From Geoglobus sp. (GTDB lineage Archaea > Halobacteriota > Archaeoglobi > Archaeoglobales > Archaeoglobaceae), in contig JALUWC010000364.1 of the NCBI GenBank assembly GCA_027019885.1, positions 1 to 8,784 of the forward strand: DNA of 8,784 nt. The letters are read 5' to 3'. The position numbers and the translations under genes are program-made. Of the stretch, positions 1-7,096 are shown one piece after another (the first letter of the stretch is position 1; each line of letters begins with the position of its first letter). Below the pieces are notes generated by a model that was not told where the DNA came from, did no database searches, and was given only the letters and a program-made list of their open reading frames with translations.

Positions 1-241
1 TGGGTCTTACAGGCTGACTTTTTCCCCTTCTCTGCCTTTTTCTCACGTAAAGGGCATAGTAAAGGCAGTCTTCTCTGCCTGAACATCTTTCACATTGAGG
101 TTTGAGATAGCCGCAGACAGCCTTAAGCAGAACACTGCCAAATCCTCCGCGAAATTTGTTGCCGAGCCAGTAGGGTAGTTTGTATCCACTGGGGAAGTTT
201 AAAGTTGCTTTGAGTTTTGTGAATCTTAGCGAGAAGGTCAT
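1..241 (-). CDS. cas6: Cas6 CRISPR pre-crRNA endoribonuclease, N-terminal part (cut by the window edge)
   Basis: Cas6 cuts pre-crRNA within the repeat to release crRNAs for the interference complex. Only the first 80 codons are in the window and no stop is reached, so the gene continues leftwards. The reading starts MTFSLRFTKLKATL and holds RGGFG at residues 31-35, followed by a cysteine cluster (C43, C50, C53, C59). This 'RGxFG then Cys-rich' pattern is what I know from the N-terminal RAMP (ferredoxin-like) domain of many Cas6 proteins, where the cysteines may bind zinc. The ATG at 241-239 overlaps the hepT stop as ATGA, so cas6 is the last visible gene of the cas operon and would have been translationally coupled to hepT. 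Catalytic residues and the C-terminal glycine-rich loop lie outside the window. The family call is good, the subfamily is not determined. Confidence 0.82.
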   Translation of the reverse strand, partial: MTFSLRFTKLKATLNFPSGYKLPYWLGNKFRGGFGSVLLKAVCGYLKPQCERCSGREDCLYYALYVRKRQRRGKSQPVRP

Positions 242-665
242 ACTTTCCCCAGCACCTGCCTTATGTATTCTCTCACATCGTCGACTTCGCTTTTTACCAT
301 TTCAAAGACTTTCAAATTTTCTATTTTTGGATATCCATGCACCAACAAATTTCTGAATCCTGTCATGTCGGCAAGCTTGGAAGCAAGTTCCTGGTCCATA
401 ATTCCTCTTTTTCCGAGTATTTCAAACATCTCCTGTAGCTCTCTGCTCTCTCCAGTCCGAGTGAGGAGATTATGTGGGCAGATATATCCAGACATGCTTC
501 TTCAATGGGTTTGGGAGGGGAGTACTTTGCAGCCTGGATATCCTTGTAACTCTTGAGAAAATCCTCCTCACTAACACTCTTGTATTCATGGAGAGAATCG
601 AGATTTCTCTCTATTACGTCGATCTTGCCTTCTATGACGCTCCTGTCAACTCTATCCAATGCCAT
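238..665 (-). pseudogene. hepT: hepT-like (DUF86, HEPN) toxin gene broken by a one-base deletion
   Basis: HepT toxins are small HEPN RNases paired with the MntA nucleotidyltransferase antitoxin. Translation from ATG 665 (GGAGGT at 676-671, 5 bases upstream) gives MALDRVDRSVIEGKIDVIER and a typical helical N-terminal half up to ERAESYR. The frame then fails and an unrelated tail ends at 363. The rest of the family, EMFEILGKRGIMDQELA then the catalytic RX4HXY motif as RNLLVHGY, continues in another frame to the stop at 238. Adding one base near 432-433 (CC where CCC is expected on the plus strand) joins the halves into a normal 142-residue protein. A second oddity is PPKPIEEACLD, where family members usually read as QKAIEACLD, so about one codon looks duplicated. 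Its start overlaps the ancestral mntA stop and its stop overlaps cas6 (ATGA). A sequencing error in the short G run is the alternative to true decay. Confidence 0.83.
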
Positions 666-770
666 TCTTAACCTCCTCATTTTTTCGTGATATTGACTTT
701 ATGTCCAGATACACCACCATAACCTTGCTTTCAAACTTCACCCTCTTTCCTTCATCCTTGCAATGAATGA

Positions 771-807
771 GCACGGAATTTTTGAGGGTGCTGAACAGAA
801 ATCTGAC
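771..807. repeat. 37-bp perfect direct repeat, copy 1
   Basis: This stretch (gcacggaatttttgagggtg at its left end, aatctgac at its right end) is identical base for base to 848-884. The identity stops at both ends: 770 is a against t at 847, and 808 is c against g at 885. The two copies are separated by exactly 40 bp, a period of 77. It codes for the mntA stretch starting VRFLFSTLKNSV. In the present frame this copy lies out of register and produces the nonsense tail of the interrupted MntA. Confidence 0.97.
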
Positions 808-847
808 CTGAGGTAGAATGCTCTTTCTGCGGGAAAAGAATCACAGT
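808..847. other. 40-bp foreign insert between the 37-bp repeats; candidate off-target CRISPR spacer
   Basis: Bases 808-847 lie between the two 37-bp copies and do not resemble the 40 bases on either outer side, so this is not a plain tandem duplication of mntA sequence. With the duplication, the geometry is repeat 37, spacer 40, repeat 37. This is what Cas1-Cas2 would leave after staggered integration of a 40-bp prespacer across a 37-bp target. I see no inverted repeats at its ends and no transposase. On the plus strand, the frame starting at 810 reads EVECSFCGKRIT without a stop. This resembles the start of archaeal zinc-ribbon proteins such as ribosomal protein L24e, whose N-terminus commonly carries CSFCG or CSYCGK. 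The origin is an inference; the repeat-insert-repeat structure is seen directly. Confidence 0.6.
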
Positions 848-884
848 GCACGGAATTTTTGAGGGTGCTGAACAGAAATCTGAC
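848..884. repeat. 37-bp perfect direct repeat, copy 2 (in the mntA frame)
   Basis: This is the second copy of the 37-bp sequence at 771-807. On the minus strand it begins exactly at mntA codon 84 (VRFLFSTLKNSV) and is the copy still read in the correct frame. Transposons usually make target duplications of 2-14 bp; a 37-bp perfect duplication around 40 bp of new DNA is more in keeping with the way Cas1-Cas2 duplicates a whole CRISPR repeat. Confidence 0.97.
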
Positions 885-1135
885 GGGTCTGTTATTGAGA
901 ACTCTAATATCGAAATTCTTCATCCCCGTCCTTTTTTCCAGCTCACTCGCAATCCCCACCTCATAAAGGGCAGAGGGTCTGAAATGCTCATCTAAGAGCA
1001 ATCCGATATCAATGTCACAATAGTTGCCGTGCAGGAAAGAGCCATATAGGTATCCAGCTATTACCTCGTCTTTACATGAAAGAGTCTCATTTACTATCTC
1101 TTTTATTTTTTCAAACTGTATCTGTCTTTCCATAT

Positions 1136-1768
1136 TTATTCCTCCAAGATCAACATGCCTTTACTAGAAAGCAGATACACCATACTCCTACCCACTTTCT
1201 TCTCTTCAAGGTAACCATTATTAACAAGCTTTTTCAGAATTCTATAAGTTGTCGTTCTCGATTTTCCGATAACATCAGCAAATTCGTCCAGCTTTACTTC
1301 ACCAATCTCCGCTATTTTCCTTAGAATTCTTCTGTCTGACTCGTCTATTAGCTCTGGTTTGAAGAAGTCTGGAGTAAGAGTTATAACATTTTCGAGATTT
1401 TCGATTTCGAGTTCAATTAAAGCATTTTTGTTGCTGCTCAACACGGCAGCTAAAGTTACGAGGATCAAAGCTCTCATTCCTCCCGAAAGATTTGCAATTA
1501 GCTCGCACTCGTGTTTTGAAATCAGCTCCTTAATTTTATGCTTTGCAAATTCGGGATTTGATATATCAACTTCAATGATTTCAAGATTCTCAATCCCTGC
1601 ATAGCTTTTAAGTATGTCGATCAAGGTATTCATGGCTTTTTCAGCCTTTTCAACCATTGGTGATGCCGTAACTATGGCAATTACGTCTTCCGGCTTCGGA
1701 GCATACCTCAAAATACCTCTAACAGCGAACTTCTCGTCGAAGCCGAGGGTTAAGAGTATCAGCCGCAT
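1136..1768 (-). CDS. csa3: Csa3-type CRISPR transcription regulator (CARF domain plus winged helix-turn-helix)
   Basis: Csa3 proteins are dimeric regulators of type I-A loci. A CARF (Rossmann-like) domain is thought to bind a nucleotide ligand such as a cyclic oligoadenylate, and a C-terminal winged HTH binds promoters of cas genes or CRISPR leaders. The 210 residues fit the family. The CARF part is about 1-135, starting MRLILLTLGFDEKFAVRGIL, with the ligand-loop signature LSGGMRAL at 94-101. The wHTH is about 140-208 (SDRRILRKIAEIGEVKLDEF, then KSRTTTYRILKKLVNNGYLE as recognition helix and start of the wing). The ATG at 1768 overlaps the cas8a2 end by 10 bases. It therefore belongs to the operon it may control, which would allow feedback. 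Whether it activates or represses here cannot be told. Confidence 0.9.
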   Translation of the reverse strand: MRLILLTLGFDEKFAVRGILRYAPKPEDVIAIVTASPMVEKAEKAMNTLIDILKSYAGIENLEIIEVDISNPEFAKHKIKELISKHECELIANLSGGMRALILVTLAAVLSSNKNALIELEIENLENVITLTPDFFKPELIDESDRRILRKIAEIGEVKLDEFADVIGKSRTTTYRILKKLVNNGYLEEKKVGRSMVYLLSSKGMLILEE

Positions 1769-2880
1769 ACTTCAAACGCTGCTTTTATTATTCCATCATC
1801 TAAAACGTTCCGGTTAGATTTTAGAAGATCATTCATGAATCTCACTGCTCTGTAGAGTAAATCTATGTCTTTGTAAATTATGGCTTCGCTGAACATCGAT
1901 AGTGCTTGGATGCCATCAGTGGTTCTACGGAGAGAGTCCACCATCCTTGCAACGTTATAACTGTAAATTTTTGCTCTTTCGAAGAATCTAAATAGATTAT
2001 TTAGTTTAAAGGACTCGTAACTCCTTATTGCTGCTGCCTTTCCTTCACCACCTAGTACATAACCAACAAACTTCCAGTTTAATGTGCTGAAAGCCATAGG
2101 TGTTTCACCGATGCTAAGAATTAACATCGGAATAGCTTTCAATGGAACATCACCCCAGTATTCACCCATATCTACGATTTCAGCAAAGTTTTTGAGAAGC
2201 AATATATCCACATCATTTGCCTGATCTTCAAAAGTTAAAACACCAATGGTTGACTTTCTCTGATAAATCATTCTAATTGCAAAATTGTACATTCCAATCC
2301 AGGATAAAGTTTGGCAGTTTTTACACAATCGATATCTTAGCTGCAAATTACTGGCTTGAAGATTGCCGCCAATTGGTAATATAGCCAATCCACCTCCTTT
2401 AGCCTGAGATTTTCTAATCCCACATTTTCTTTTGCTGCCAAAATGTACCTCAGATTGATACGAATAATGTTCGAGAAAATCATCATCAATGTCTCCTGAT
2501 AATTGTGATATATTTTCGATAATCCTCTTGCTGTTTATGGGATTTGGATCTAATGCTGCTGGCGATTTTTGGTGTAAAATCGAAAAAGTATTTGCAATCT
2601 CTTGTGAAGCTTTTATTTTTTGTTTTTTAAGAATTCTAAGATTTTCACCAATTTCTCGTTCCTTATCCATTATTTTAGCAATTTTTTTTAATTCTAGACG
2701 TAGCACATTTGATATCTTGTCTAAATCAACACTATCTGAACATAAAATTTTATAAGAAGTTCCAAAGTTTCTTATCTTAATCTCGGCCAAAGGTTCAGCA
2801 GTTTTTATCACCTTAATCAACCCATACATAATCAGTGTATCTGTAACTTCGTGATGTCCTGGAGTGTAGAGAGTTATCAT
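1759..2880 (-). CDS. cas8a2: Cas8a2 (Csa4-like) large subunit of type I-A Cascade
   Basis: Cas8a is the large subunit of the type I-A effector, expected to help recognise the PAM and contact the target DNA. The assignment rests on position (between cas3'' and csa3 in a I-A operon), size (373 residues) and features I associate with Csa4-type proteins: an N-terminal MITLYTPGHHEVTD, a glycine-rich KGGGLAILPIGG at 161-172, and CKNC at 186-189. With C153 this gives a possible but incomplete zinc site. I chose the ATG at 2880 because it overlaps the cas3'' stop as ATGA, like neighbouring junctions; an in-frame ATG at 2901 would add seven residues. Residues 55-100 are lysine/glutamate-rich and probably helical. 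Cas8 proteins diverge fast, so subtype context carries part of the call. Confidence 0.8.
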   Translation of the reverse strand: MITLYTPGHHEVTDTLIMYGLIKVIKTAEPLAEIKIRNFGTSYKILCSDSVDLDKISNVLRLELKKIAKIMDKEREIGENLRILKKQKIKASQEIANTFSILHQKSPAALDPNPINSKRIIENISQLSGDIDDDFLEHYSYQSEVHFGSKRKCGIRKSQAKGGGLAILPIGGNLQASNLQLRYRLCKNCQTLSWIGMYNFAIRMIYQRKSTIGVLTFEDQANDVDILLLKNFAEIVDMGEYWGDVPLKAIPMLILSIGETPMAFSTLNWKFVGYVLGGEGKAAAIRSYESFKLNNLFRFFERAKIYSYNVARMVDSLRRTTDGIQALSMFSEAIIYKDIDLLYRAVRFMNDLLKSNRNVLDDGIIKAAFEVCG

Positions 2881-3632
2881 ATGTTTCCACCCCATTCCCA
2901 CTCTATTTCTTTTACAAACCTCGGTTCATCTCCTCCCCTACTTTTTGATCCGTAATAATCGCAAACCACAAGTATGTAAAGCAGCAAAGCCACCATGCTC
3001 CTCATTCTCTGTCTCCAAGAGTCGTTGCCACTAAGTGAAGTTAATGCAATTACTTTACCGATAGTTTCAATTAGACTGTCTAAATCAATCTTATCCATGT
3101 CAAGATTTAATTTAACGCTCAGGTGTTTATAGAATAGGTACTTGAAACATTCATTAAATTCATGATGTAGTGTTTTTGCTTTCACTCCCACATCATAACC
3201 TGTTTTGGGGTATTCTATCCTACCTCTAATATCAGTTAATGTAATTCCTCTTTCTCTCTGAGTGCTGACGCAACCCATCAAAATTGGCTCATGATGTAGA
3301 AGTATGGTGGCAGAAATTATACTTAGATATGGTTCATTAATTATGCCTTTCAGCACCTCGTATGCCAAGTATGCACTAACAATTTCATGTCTGTATCTTT
3401 CAACTGCTTCATTTCGGCTTATCACATCCTGATAAAATTCCGTGCACTTACCCGAATCATGCAAAATAATCATCGCCTTAATGAGAAAATCTATCTTCTC
3501 TACATCCAATTTTAAAGTTCTTTCAAGTGTTTTTTGGTATTTTTTTCCGATTTTTTCCCAGCATTCCAACATTTCCTGAATGTGTTCTTCATAAGTTTGA
3601 ACATTTCCGATGCTTTTGTAAGCGTAAATCAT
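2877..3632 (-). CDS. cas3'': Cas3'' HD-domain nuclease
   Basis: This is the separate HD nuclease of type I-A systems. It works with the Cas3' helicase and degrades single-stranded DNA exposed after Cascade binding, using metal ions. The 251-residue protein shows the HD metal ligands in order: H17 (YEEHIQEML), the H58-D59 pair (IILHDSGK), H82 (YRHEIVSAYLA), H113-H114 (LLHHEP) and a late D225 (VCDYYGS). All key residues appear present, so it is probably active. The ATG at 3632 overlaps the helicase stop as ATGA, and its own stop overlaps the cas8a2 start in the same way. This suggests coupled, balanced synthesis of helicase, nuclease and large subunit. The helicase and HD parts are separate genes, as is usual in I-A and unlike the fused Cas3 of types I-C and I-E. 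Confidence 0.92.
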   Translation of the reverse strand: MIYAYKSIGNVQTYEEHIQEMLECWEKIGKKYQKTLERTLKLDVEKIDFLIKAMIILHDSGKCTEFYQDVISRNEAVERYRHEIVSAYLAYEVLKGIINEPYLSIISATILLHHEPILMGCVSTQRERGITLTDIRGRIEYPKTGYDVGVKAKTLHHEFNECFKYLFYKHLSVKLNLDMDKIDLDSLIETIGKVIALTSLSGNDSWRQRMRSMVALLLYILVVCDYYGSKSRGGDEPRFVKEIEWEWGGNI

Positions 3633-5251
3633 GCTACACCATCTCCTGTGACTAATCCAAGTTCTTGGTCATAGTATTCAGGATTCACGATATATGTGAT
3701 GTAGGGAACGAGTCTATAACGAGTATTAAACCCAACAACCCTTTTACCGTCCCTAACACCCCATTCAAGGGAAATATATCCCTCTCCATTCCTCAAAAGA
3801 ATGTCTTTTTGCTCATTTAGTCGTTTGCTGAACCAAGAATAACTAACATTAAATGTATATTCATTTATAGCAGAATCCAGCTCTAAATCCTTTGCAGGAT
3901 TTAATGCCTTTTCTCCCCAGCTCCTATCTGCGTCTTTCCTGATCTCCTCAATTTTATCTTTAGGAGGGACAAATAACGTCACATATATCTCGGGTCTAAC
4001 CCTAAGATCGTATTCAGGTGGAAGTGAAAAAAGCCTGAGTTCATCGAAGTATAGGTCGGCCTTAACTGATAACACATTTTCAGCCAAAGATATCCCGTCG
4101 TACACATAATTTATTTTTTCTTGGATAATTTCCATATTTTTTACAGACCTTCCTACATCCTCAACAACATCTTTTGTCTTCTTCAGCGAATCTTCTGGAT
4201 AAGGGGGGTAATCCTCGCCAACATCGAACACATACGCTTCTCCAGACTCGTTTCTTCTTCTGGCAACTCTACCGATTCTTTGAATAAGTGCATCGATTGG
4301 TGCGATTTCGGTGAGCATTAAATCAAGACTTACATCTAATCCAGCCTCAATTACTTGTGTTGCAATAACAACAAATTCAGGGCTTTCTAAGAGTTTGTCT
4401 TCCCTTTCTTTCCTTTCCTTTGCTGTTATTCGTGAATGTAAGAGAATAACATCCTTGTTCACTTTGCCGTCTATAAGTTTAAATACCTTTTGAGCCTTAG
4501 GGACTCGGTTTAAAATAACTCCAACTTTCTGTGAGTCGTTCACAATATCAACAAAATCCTCAATTGACTGGAAAAGCTGTTTTTCTACTAAATGAACTTT
4601 CACGTCGCCTCTTTCTGTATTCTTTGCCACAATTTCATCATTGACATCTATTTCGTCAAAAAGAATTTCTTCAAGTCTTTCTGGCAGAGTGGCAGTCATA
4701 ATGACAAAAGGTATTCGTGATTCGTAGAGGTATTTCATCACTTTACCAATGAGCCACGGAGTATAGTACTCTTCATCCTGATACATCTGAACTTCATCGA
4801 ATACCACCAAAGATGATGCAATACAACCCATGGGGTAGTGCAGCCTATTACCAAATGTCCTCTGTGCAGCAAATCCATACACAAACGCATCAAGTGTACA
4901 AACAACTACATCTCCATTCAACATCGGCTTGTGATGTGCGGAACCGTGATCCACGACGATTTTCAAGCTTAATCCGAGCTTTTCAGCTATTTTCTCTTTC
5001 AGCCTCTTTTGTTGAGCGTTTGCTAAAGCGCGGGTAGGAAGAACGTAAATCAATTTTGCAAATGGATATGTACCATCTCTAACTCCAGCAAAGTATGGAG
5101 CTACAGCAGCTTCGGTTTTTCCAGCAGCAGTAGGGGCTTTTATGACTACACATCCACCGTCATCGGATAAGGAAAATATTTTCTCGTAGGCTTTTCTTTG
5201 ATGCTTGTAAGGTTCGAATCCTAGAAATCTGTAAAATTCTTTGACGTTCAT
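3629..5251 (-). CDS. cas3': Cas3' superfamily 2 DNA helicase
   Basis: This ATP-dependent helicase unwinds and reels target DNA for the Cas3'' nuclease. In its 540 residues the SF2 motifs appear in order: a Q-like YKHQRKAY (15-22), Walker A APTAAGKTEAA (39-49), LPTRAL (71-76), the Walker B DEVQ (152-155), motif III TATLP (186-190), LHSR (271-274), ATQVIEAGLDV (297-307) and arginine-finger motif VI QRIGRVARR (324-332). The C-terminal 200 residues are Cas3-specific and carry no HD domain. Every helicase motif is intact. The ATG at 5251 overlaps the cas5 stop as ATGA, and its stop overlaps the cas3'' start in the same way. The order cas5-cas3'-cas3''-cas8a2 fits a I-A interference operon. Confidence 0.95.
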   Translation of the reverse strand: MNVKEFYRFLGFEPYKHQRKAYEKIFSLSDDGGCVVIKAPTAAGKTEAAVAPYFAGVRDGTYPFAKLIYVLPTRALANAQQKRLKEKIAEKLGLSLKIVVDHGSAHHKPMLNGDVVVCTLDAFVYGFAAQRTFGNRLHYPMGCIASSLVVFDEVQMYQDEEYYTPWLIGKVMKYLYESRIPFVIMTATLPERLEEILFDEIDVNDEIVAKNTERGDVKVHLVEKQLFQSIEDFVDIVNDSQKVGVILNRVPKAQKVFKLIDGKVNKDVILLHSRITAKERKEREDKLLESPEFVVIATQVIEAGLDVSLDLMLTEIAPIDALIQRIGRVARRRNESGEAYVFDVGEDYPPYPEDSLKKTKDVVEDVGRSVKNMEIIQEKINYVYDGISLAENVLSVKADLYFDELRLFSLPPEYDLRVRPEIYVTLFVPPKDKIEEIRKDADRSWGEKALNPAKDLELDSAINEYTFNVSYSWFSKRLNEQKDILLRNGEGYISLEWGVRDGKRVVGFNTRYRLVPYITYIVNPEYYDQELGLVTGDGVA

Positions 5252-6036
5252 TGATGGTCACCAACAACGATTTTTATGTCTTTTACGGTATAAATTTTTG
5301 ATTTTCTTGTCCTTACGCGGTAGCTTGAAGGTCTACAAATTAAAAACTCGTTAATTCTTTCTGCTTTGACTGGAAGATAATGTATTCTCGACACTCTGAG
5401 CTTCTTAACTTCCTTTCTCTTTCCAGTTAGCTCGTAAACGAGTTTACTGTCCATGGAGTCGATATACGCCTGACCTATAAGTTCGACAAGGGATTCATTC
5501 GTAATAGTGTTTATCTCCTCCTCATCACCCAGTAACGATAAATCCAAAGGTCCTTCAACATCAGACACGCTCGAAAGTGATTCAGTATCTCCAATTCTAT
5601 CAATTAACCACAAAGCTTCTTTTATTTGGTCTAATGCATCCTCTCCTAGCTCCTTTTTTGCTTTCTCCTCGTTTACAACATAGCAAGCTTTAATGCGGTG
5701 GATAAACACGACTCCTCTCCGCATTGCATCTCTTGGATCCTCTCTCCCACGCTGTTCAAGAGTTCTCAACCGGCTGAGGATGATACTACCTTTCATAATC
5801 TCGCTTTCTGGTTTTACGGTAACATATGGCACGAGTTCCTCAACCCTAAGCATCCATTGTTCTACGGCTTCCTGAAAATCGTTACCACTGAATGGATGAA
5901 AATACGCCAAAGTTTTCGCTAAAGCTCCTCTAAGGGACGATGGTGATGGGAGCAAACTTGTGTCTGCCACCTGAAATGCCAAAGGAAGTTTTAAGGAAAA
6001 TATTGGAAAACTCAGACTAACAACAAAGGCCTTCAT
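5248..6036 (-). CDS. cas5: Cas5 (type I-A, RAMP) Cascade subunit
   Basis: Cas5 caps the 5' handle end of the crRNA in Cascade. This 262-residue protein begins MKAFVVSLSFPIFSLKLPLA, a first beta strand of a RAMP ferredoxin-like fold. It continues with LPSPSSLRGALAKTLAYF (29-46), close to the conserved Cas5 helix that usually reads P-P-[ST]-[ST]-L-x-G-A-L-A. The arginine-rich C-terminus (SSYRVRTRKSKIYTVKDIKI) is plausible for RNA contact. The ATG at 6036 lies 9 bases after the cas7 stop, and the gene ends in an ATGA overlap with cas3'. Cas7 directly upstream supports the call. As a I-A Cas5 it is not expected to be a nuclease, since the crRNA is cut by Cas6 encoded at the end of the same operon. 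Confidence 0.9.
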   Translation of the reverse strand: MKAFVVSLSFPIFSLKLPLAFQVADTSLLPSPSSLRGALAKTLAYFHPFSGNDFQEAVEQWMLRVEELVPYVTVKPESEIMKGSIILSRLRTLEQRGREDPRDAMRRGVVFIHRIKACYVVNEEKAKKELGEDALDQIKEALWLIDRIGDTESLSSVSDVEGPLDLSLLGDEEEINTITNESLVELIGQAYIDSMDSKLVYELTGKRKEVKKLRVSRIHYLPVKAERINEFLICRPSSYRVRTRKSKIYTVKDIKIVVGDHQ

Positions 6037-6045
6037 GATTACTCT

Positions 6046-7095
6046 TCACTCTTTAGCTTCTTTAGCTTCCTGCTGCTTACCCTCAGCAAACATACCACTT
6101 TCAACCCTTTTTGCCACTTCTTGGAGTAATTTTATGTACGTTTCGCATTCGGTAATCGTAACTTTGTTGCTGTTATTTTCAATACTCCTTTTGGAATAGA
6201 CGAAAACATCCACATTTACGTCAAAGGCTTCCGCATAGTCTTTAATTATCCTAATTGTTTCGTCTATGTAATCGCTGTAAAATCCGTGCTTAGCCATTGG
6301 AACTGGCTTTTCCGACACAACAGCTATAAGCTCATCGACGTCAAGCGCCGGCAAACCTCTCGATGTGTTTGCTCCAAATCTCCCGCCAAGCAAATTGATG
6401 TACGCAAGAATTGCGAGCTTTACTCTCTCTCTTCTCTCCTTACTATCGTTCACAGCAATTTCATTCGGATTAGAGAGAGGTCTTCCAACATAATAAGCAT
6501 CAAAAGTGCTTGCAAAGCCATATAGAGCTGAAGCGTACTGTCTTTTGAATACCATCATTGCTTGTTCTTCCCTAGTTCCCTCTATCTTCCCTGTTTCATC
6601 AATTACAACCCTGTTTTGAGTTACTGCAGAAATGTCGAATGCATCCTTTATTGTTTCTTCACATGGGATAACAAATGAAAATTTGATCAAAGATTCTCTT
6701 CTGTATGGTGGTCTTGTCGGAGTAAGATAACCATGAATATCTGCTGTTGCAAAATTTTCTATTATTGTGGATTCATTGTTTAAATCTACCTCATTACCTA
6801 ATACAGTCTTTTCTTTATCCTCTTTAAATCTATAGGCTACAAACCTCAAATCGTACTGTGATAACTTGTTTCCATTGCACTCGGAATCTTTGACTAACTC
6901 TACGAAATTCACAAAGTGAAAGTGTTTCATCATATTTCCAGAGATCGCTGGAGCTTCTTCGACTATCAATTTTCCATCGTCATCTCTCAGTACAACTGGG
7001 ACTTTTGTAATCTCAACATAGTTCGTTCCTGCCCCTCCCTGAGCATTCAGAGATGCCACATTTATCAACAACCTGCCAGCAAACCTTACGAACAT
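6046..7095 (-). CDS. cas7: Cas7 (Csa2/DevR family) Cascade backbone subunit
   Basis: Cas7/Csa2 polymerises along the crRNA to form the helical backbone of type I-A Cascade. From the chosen start it is 349 residues and opens MFVRFAGRLLINVASLNAQG, the RAMP first strand with the 'LLINVxSLN' pattern I know from Csa2. It continues with APAISGNMMKHFHFVNFVEL (about 50-69), matching the family's 'PAISG' helix, and has LGGRFGANTSRGLPALDV towards the C-terminus. The last dozen residues are a charged K/E tail. An in-frame GTG at 7104 would add three residues and overlap csa5. I prefer ATG 7095, which follows the csa5 stop by one base and has GGTGA at 7105-7101 as ribosome binding site. Cas7 is normally needed in several copies per complex; no special expression signal is visible. 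Confidence 0.92.
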   Translation of the reverse strand: MFVRFAGRLLINVASLNAQGGAGTNYVEITKVPVVLRDDDGKLIVEEAPAISGNMMKHFHFVNFVELVKDSECNGNKLSQYDLRFVAYRFKEDKEKTVLGNEVDLNNESTIIENFATADIHGYLTPTRPPYRRESLIKFSFVIPCEETIKDAFDISAVTQNRVVIDETGKIEGTREEQAMMVFKRQYASALYGFASTFDAYYVGRPLSNPNEIAVNDSKERRERVKLAILAYINLLGGRFGANTSRGLPALDVDELIAVVSEKPVPMAKHGFYSDYIDETIRIIKDYAEAFDVNVDVFVYSKRSIENNSNKVTITECETYIKLLQEVAKRVESGMFAEGKQQEAKEAKE

Positions 7096-7096
7096 T

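Larger units (their letters stand above)
652..1133 (-). pseudogene. mntA: mntA-like nucleotidyltransferase antitoxin gene interrupted by a 77-bp insertion/duplication
   Basis: MntA antitoxins are minimal nucleotidyltransferases that neutralise HepT by adding AMP to its catalytic-motif tyrosine. The ATG at 1133 follows the csa3 stop by two bases, with GGAGGA in the last csa3 codons as ribosome binding site. The first 95 residues look intact: YGSFLHGNYCDIDIG gives the GS motif (31-32) and the metal-binding pair D40/D42, and D75 (NFDIRV) is the probable third acid. After V95 the frame runs through a 40-bp foreign segment and a second copy of 37 bp, and stops early at 738 (131 residues with a nonsense tail of about 36). 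Removing 77 bp restores VRFLFSTLKNSVLIHCKDEG and a normal C-terminus ending at TAG 654-652, 134 residues in all, overlapping the hepT start by 14 bases. The product is probably unstable or inactive. Confidence 0.85.

Noticed and set aside
363..495. Programmed ribosomal frameshifting to make full-length HepT
   Set aside because: There is no slippery heptamer or pause structure at 425-440, and the partner gene is also broken, so loss of a base is simpler.
795..807. Right end of the 37-bp copy (GAAATCTGAC) resembles part of a CRISPR repeat I remember from Archaeoglobus (GAAATCAGAC)
   Set aside because: It is only 9 of 10 bases, in a different position relative to the integration boundary, and from memory of another genome. 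It is also ordinary mntA coding sequence, so I treat it as chance.
731..924. The mntA duplication as an ordinary tandem repeat or slippage product
   Set aside because: The 40 bases between the copies match neither the 40 bases left of copy 1 (731-770) nor those right of copy 2 (885-924), so new sequence must have been inserted.
2881..2901. Longer cas8a2 start at ATG 2901
   Set aside because: It would overlap cas3'' by 25 bases, while ATG 2880 gives the ATGA overlap seen at the other junctions of this operon.
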